Below are positions 5,314 to 5,517 of a stretch of 5,517 nucleotides of DNA, piece by piece. The position numbers and the translations under genes are program-made. The notes beneath the pieces were generated by a model. It was not told where the DNA came from, searched no databases, and worked only from the letters and a program-made list of their open reading frames with translations. Position 1 is the first letter of the stretch, and each line of letters starts with the position of its first letter. The stretch is from Candidatus Melainabacteria bacterium (GTDB lineage: Bacteria; Actinomycetota; Actinomycetes; Mycobacteriales; Pseudonocardiaceae), in the NCBI GenBank assembly GCA_903970565.1, contig CAJCJE010000472.1, forward strand, positions 1 to 5,517, read 5' to 3'.

Positions 5314-5370
5314 ACGCCTGGCGGCTACGGTGACAGCCGGACAGCGGTACGCACCGTAGCCACCAGGTGT
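5314..5370. repeat. 19-bp inverted repeat between gcvP and the tail-anchored gene
   Basis: The arms 5314-5332 and 5352-5370 match at 17 of 19 positions in inverted orientation, including a perfect 10-bp core GGCTACGGTG / CACCGTAGCC next to the 19-nt central spacer. On minus-strand RNA the two imperfect positions become one G-U and one A-C near the base. A TACGGT -10-like hexamer (minus strand, 5358-5353) lies in the right arm and could serve the tail-anchored gene, so operator, structured leader and terminator readings all remain open. Confidence 0.8.
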
Positions 5371-5372
5371 GT

Positions 5373-5395
5373 GGCCCATGAAACCATGCCGGGCC
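5373..5395 (-). terminator. Bulged hairpin downstream of gcvP
   Basis: GGCCC (5373-5377) and GGGCC (5391-5395) can pair, with ATG/CAT inside and a 3-nt bulge, 38 nt past the gcvP stop on the minus strand. No T-tract follows. It is a weak candidate for the end of the gcvP transcript. Confidence 0.3.
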
Positions 5396-5432
5396 CGACC
5401 CACTCAGCTCAGGCTCAGGCCAGTCGGTCGGC

Positions 5433-5517
5433 TCAGTTCTGGTAGGCGTCCAGTGGCGGGCAGGAACAGACCAGGTTGCGGTCGCCGCGCGCGCCGTCGA
5501 TCCGCCGCACCGGCGGC
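5433..5517 (-). CDS. gcvP: Glycine dehydrogenase (decarboxylating), P protein, C-terminal end only
   Basis: The last 27 codons of a minus-strand gene read PPVRRIDGARGDRNLVCSCP and then PLDAYQN before a TGA stop. This is the characteristic C-terminus of glycine decarboxylase, whose conserved tail has the form (Y)WPPVxRxDxxxGDRNLxCxCPPxxxY. The full enzyme is a PLP-dependent cytoplasmic protein of about 950 residues that decarboxylates glycine and passes the aminomethyl group to lipoyl-H protein in the glycine cleavage system. The active-site Lys and the N-terminal half lie right of the window. Downstream in the same direction, 171 bp away, is the tail-anchored gene, with several hairpins between them. 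The identification rests on a short but highly distinctive segment. Confidence 0.88.
   Translation of the reverse strand, partial: PPVRRIDGARGDRNLVCSCPPLDAYQN

Noticed and set aside
4761..5333. 190-aa plus-strand frame with Val/Pro and PAITR repeats
   Set aside because: Its repeats are the antisense image of the minus-strand tandem repeats; it has no ribosome binding site and ends inside the structured intergenic region.

Overview
The window is GC-rich (around 70%) with strong G/C at third codon positions, GTG/ATG starts and -10-only leaderless-style promoters. This points to an actinomycete of the Mycobacteriales, most like Nocardia or a close relative. The genus is an inference from protein character, not a measured match.

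Layout, left to right. (1) A 5'-truncated alpha/beta hydrolase (+), entered at its nucleophile-elbow motif. (2) A 309-aa conserved actinobacterial protein (+) of the kind often auto-named '3-methyladenine DNA glycosylase'; its GTG start lies 6 nt after a TATCGT -10 box. (3) A membrane-anchored extracytoplasmic substrate-binding-domain protein (+) with its own promoter region and a good ribosome binding site. (4) A DUF985/cupin_5 protein (+), preceded by three tandem 16-bp repeats that abut its start codon. (5) A 215-aa conserved actinobacterial protein with an N-terminal hydrophobic segment (+), probably leaderless. (6) Convergent to it, a 300-aa low-complexity, charged, tail-anchored protein (-); both stop codons lie in one shared hairpin. 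(7) At the right edge, the last 27 codons of gcvP (glycine decarboxylase P protein), also on the minus strand.

The plus-strand genes do not form a tight operon. Each has an intergenic gap with its own promoter, repeat or hairpin, so they look independently expressed, and I see no single pathway joining them. The two parts that ordinary annotation explains least are the minus-strand leader between gcvP and the tail-anchored gene, and the tail-anchored protein itself. The leader has a 19-bp inverted repeat, a directly abutting 7-bp hairpin and a dyad over the ribosome binding site. The protein is built from several families of in-frame tandem repeats. The 16-bp iterated repeat before the DUF985 gene and a 33% GC island inside the most conserved-looking motif of the 309-aa gene also deserve attention.
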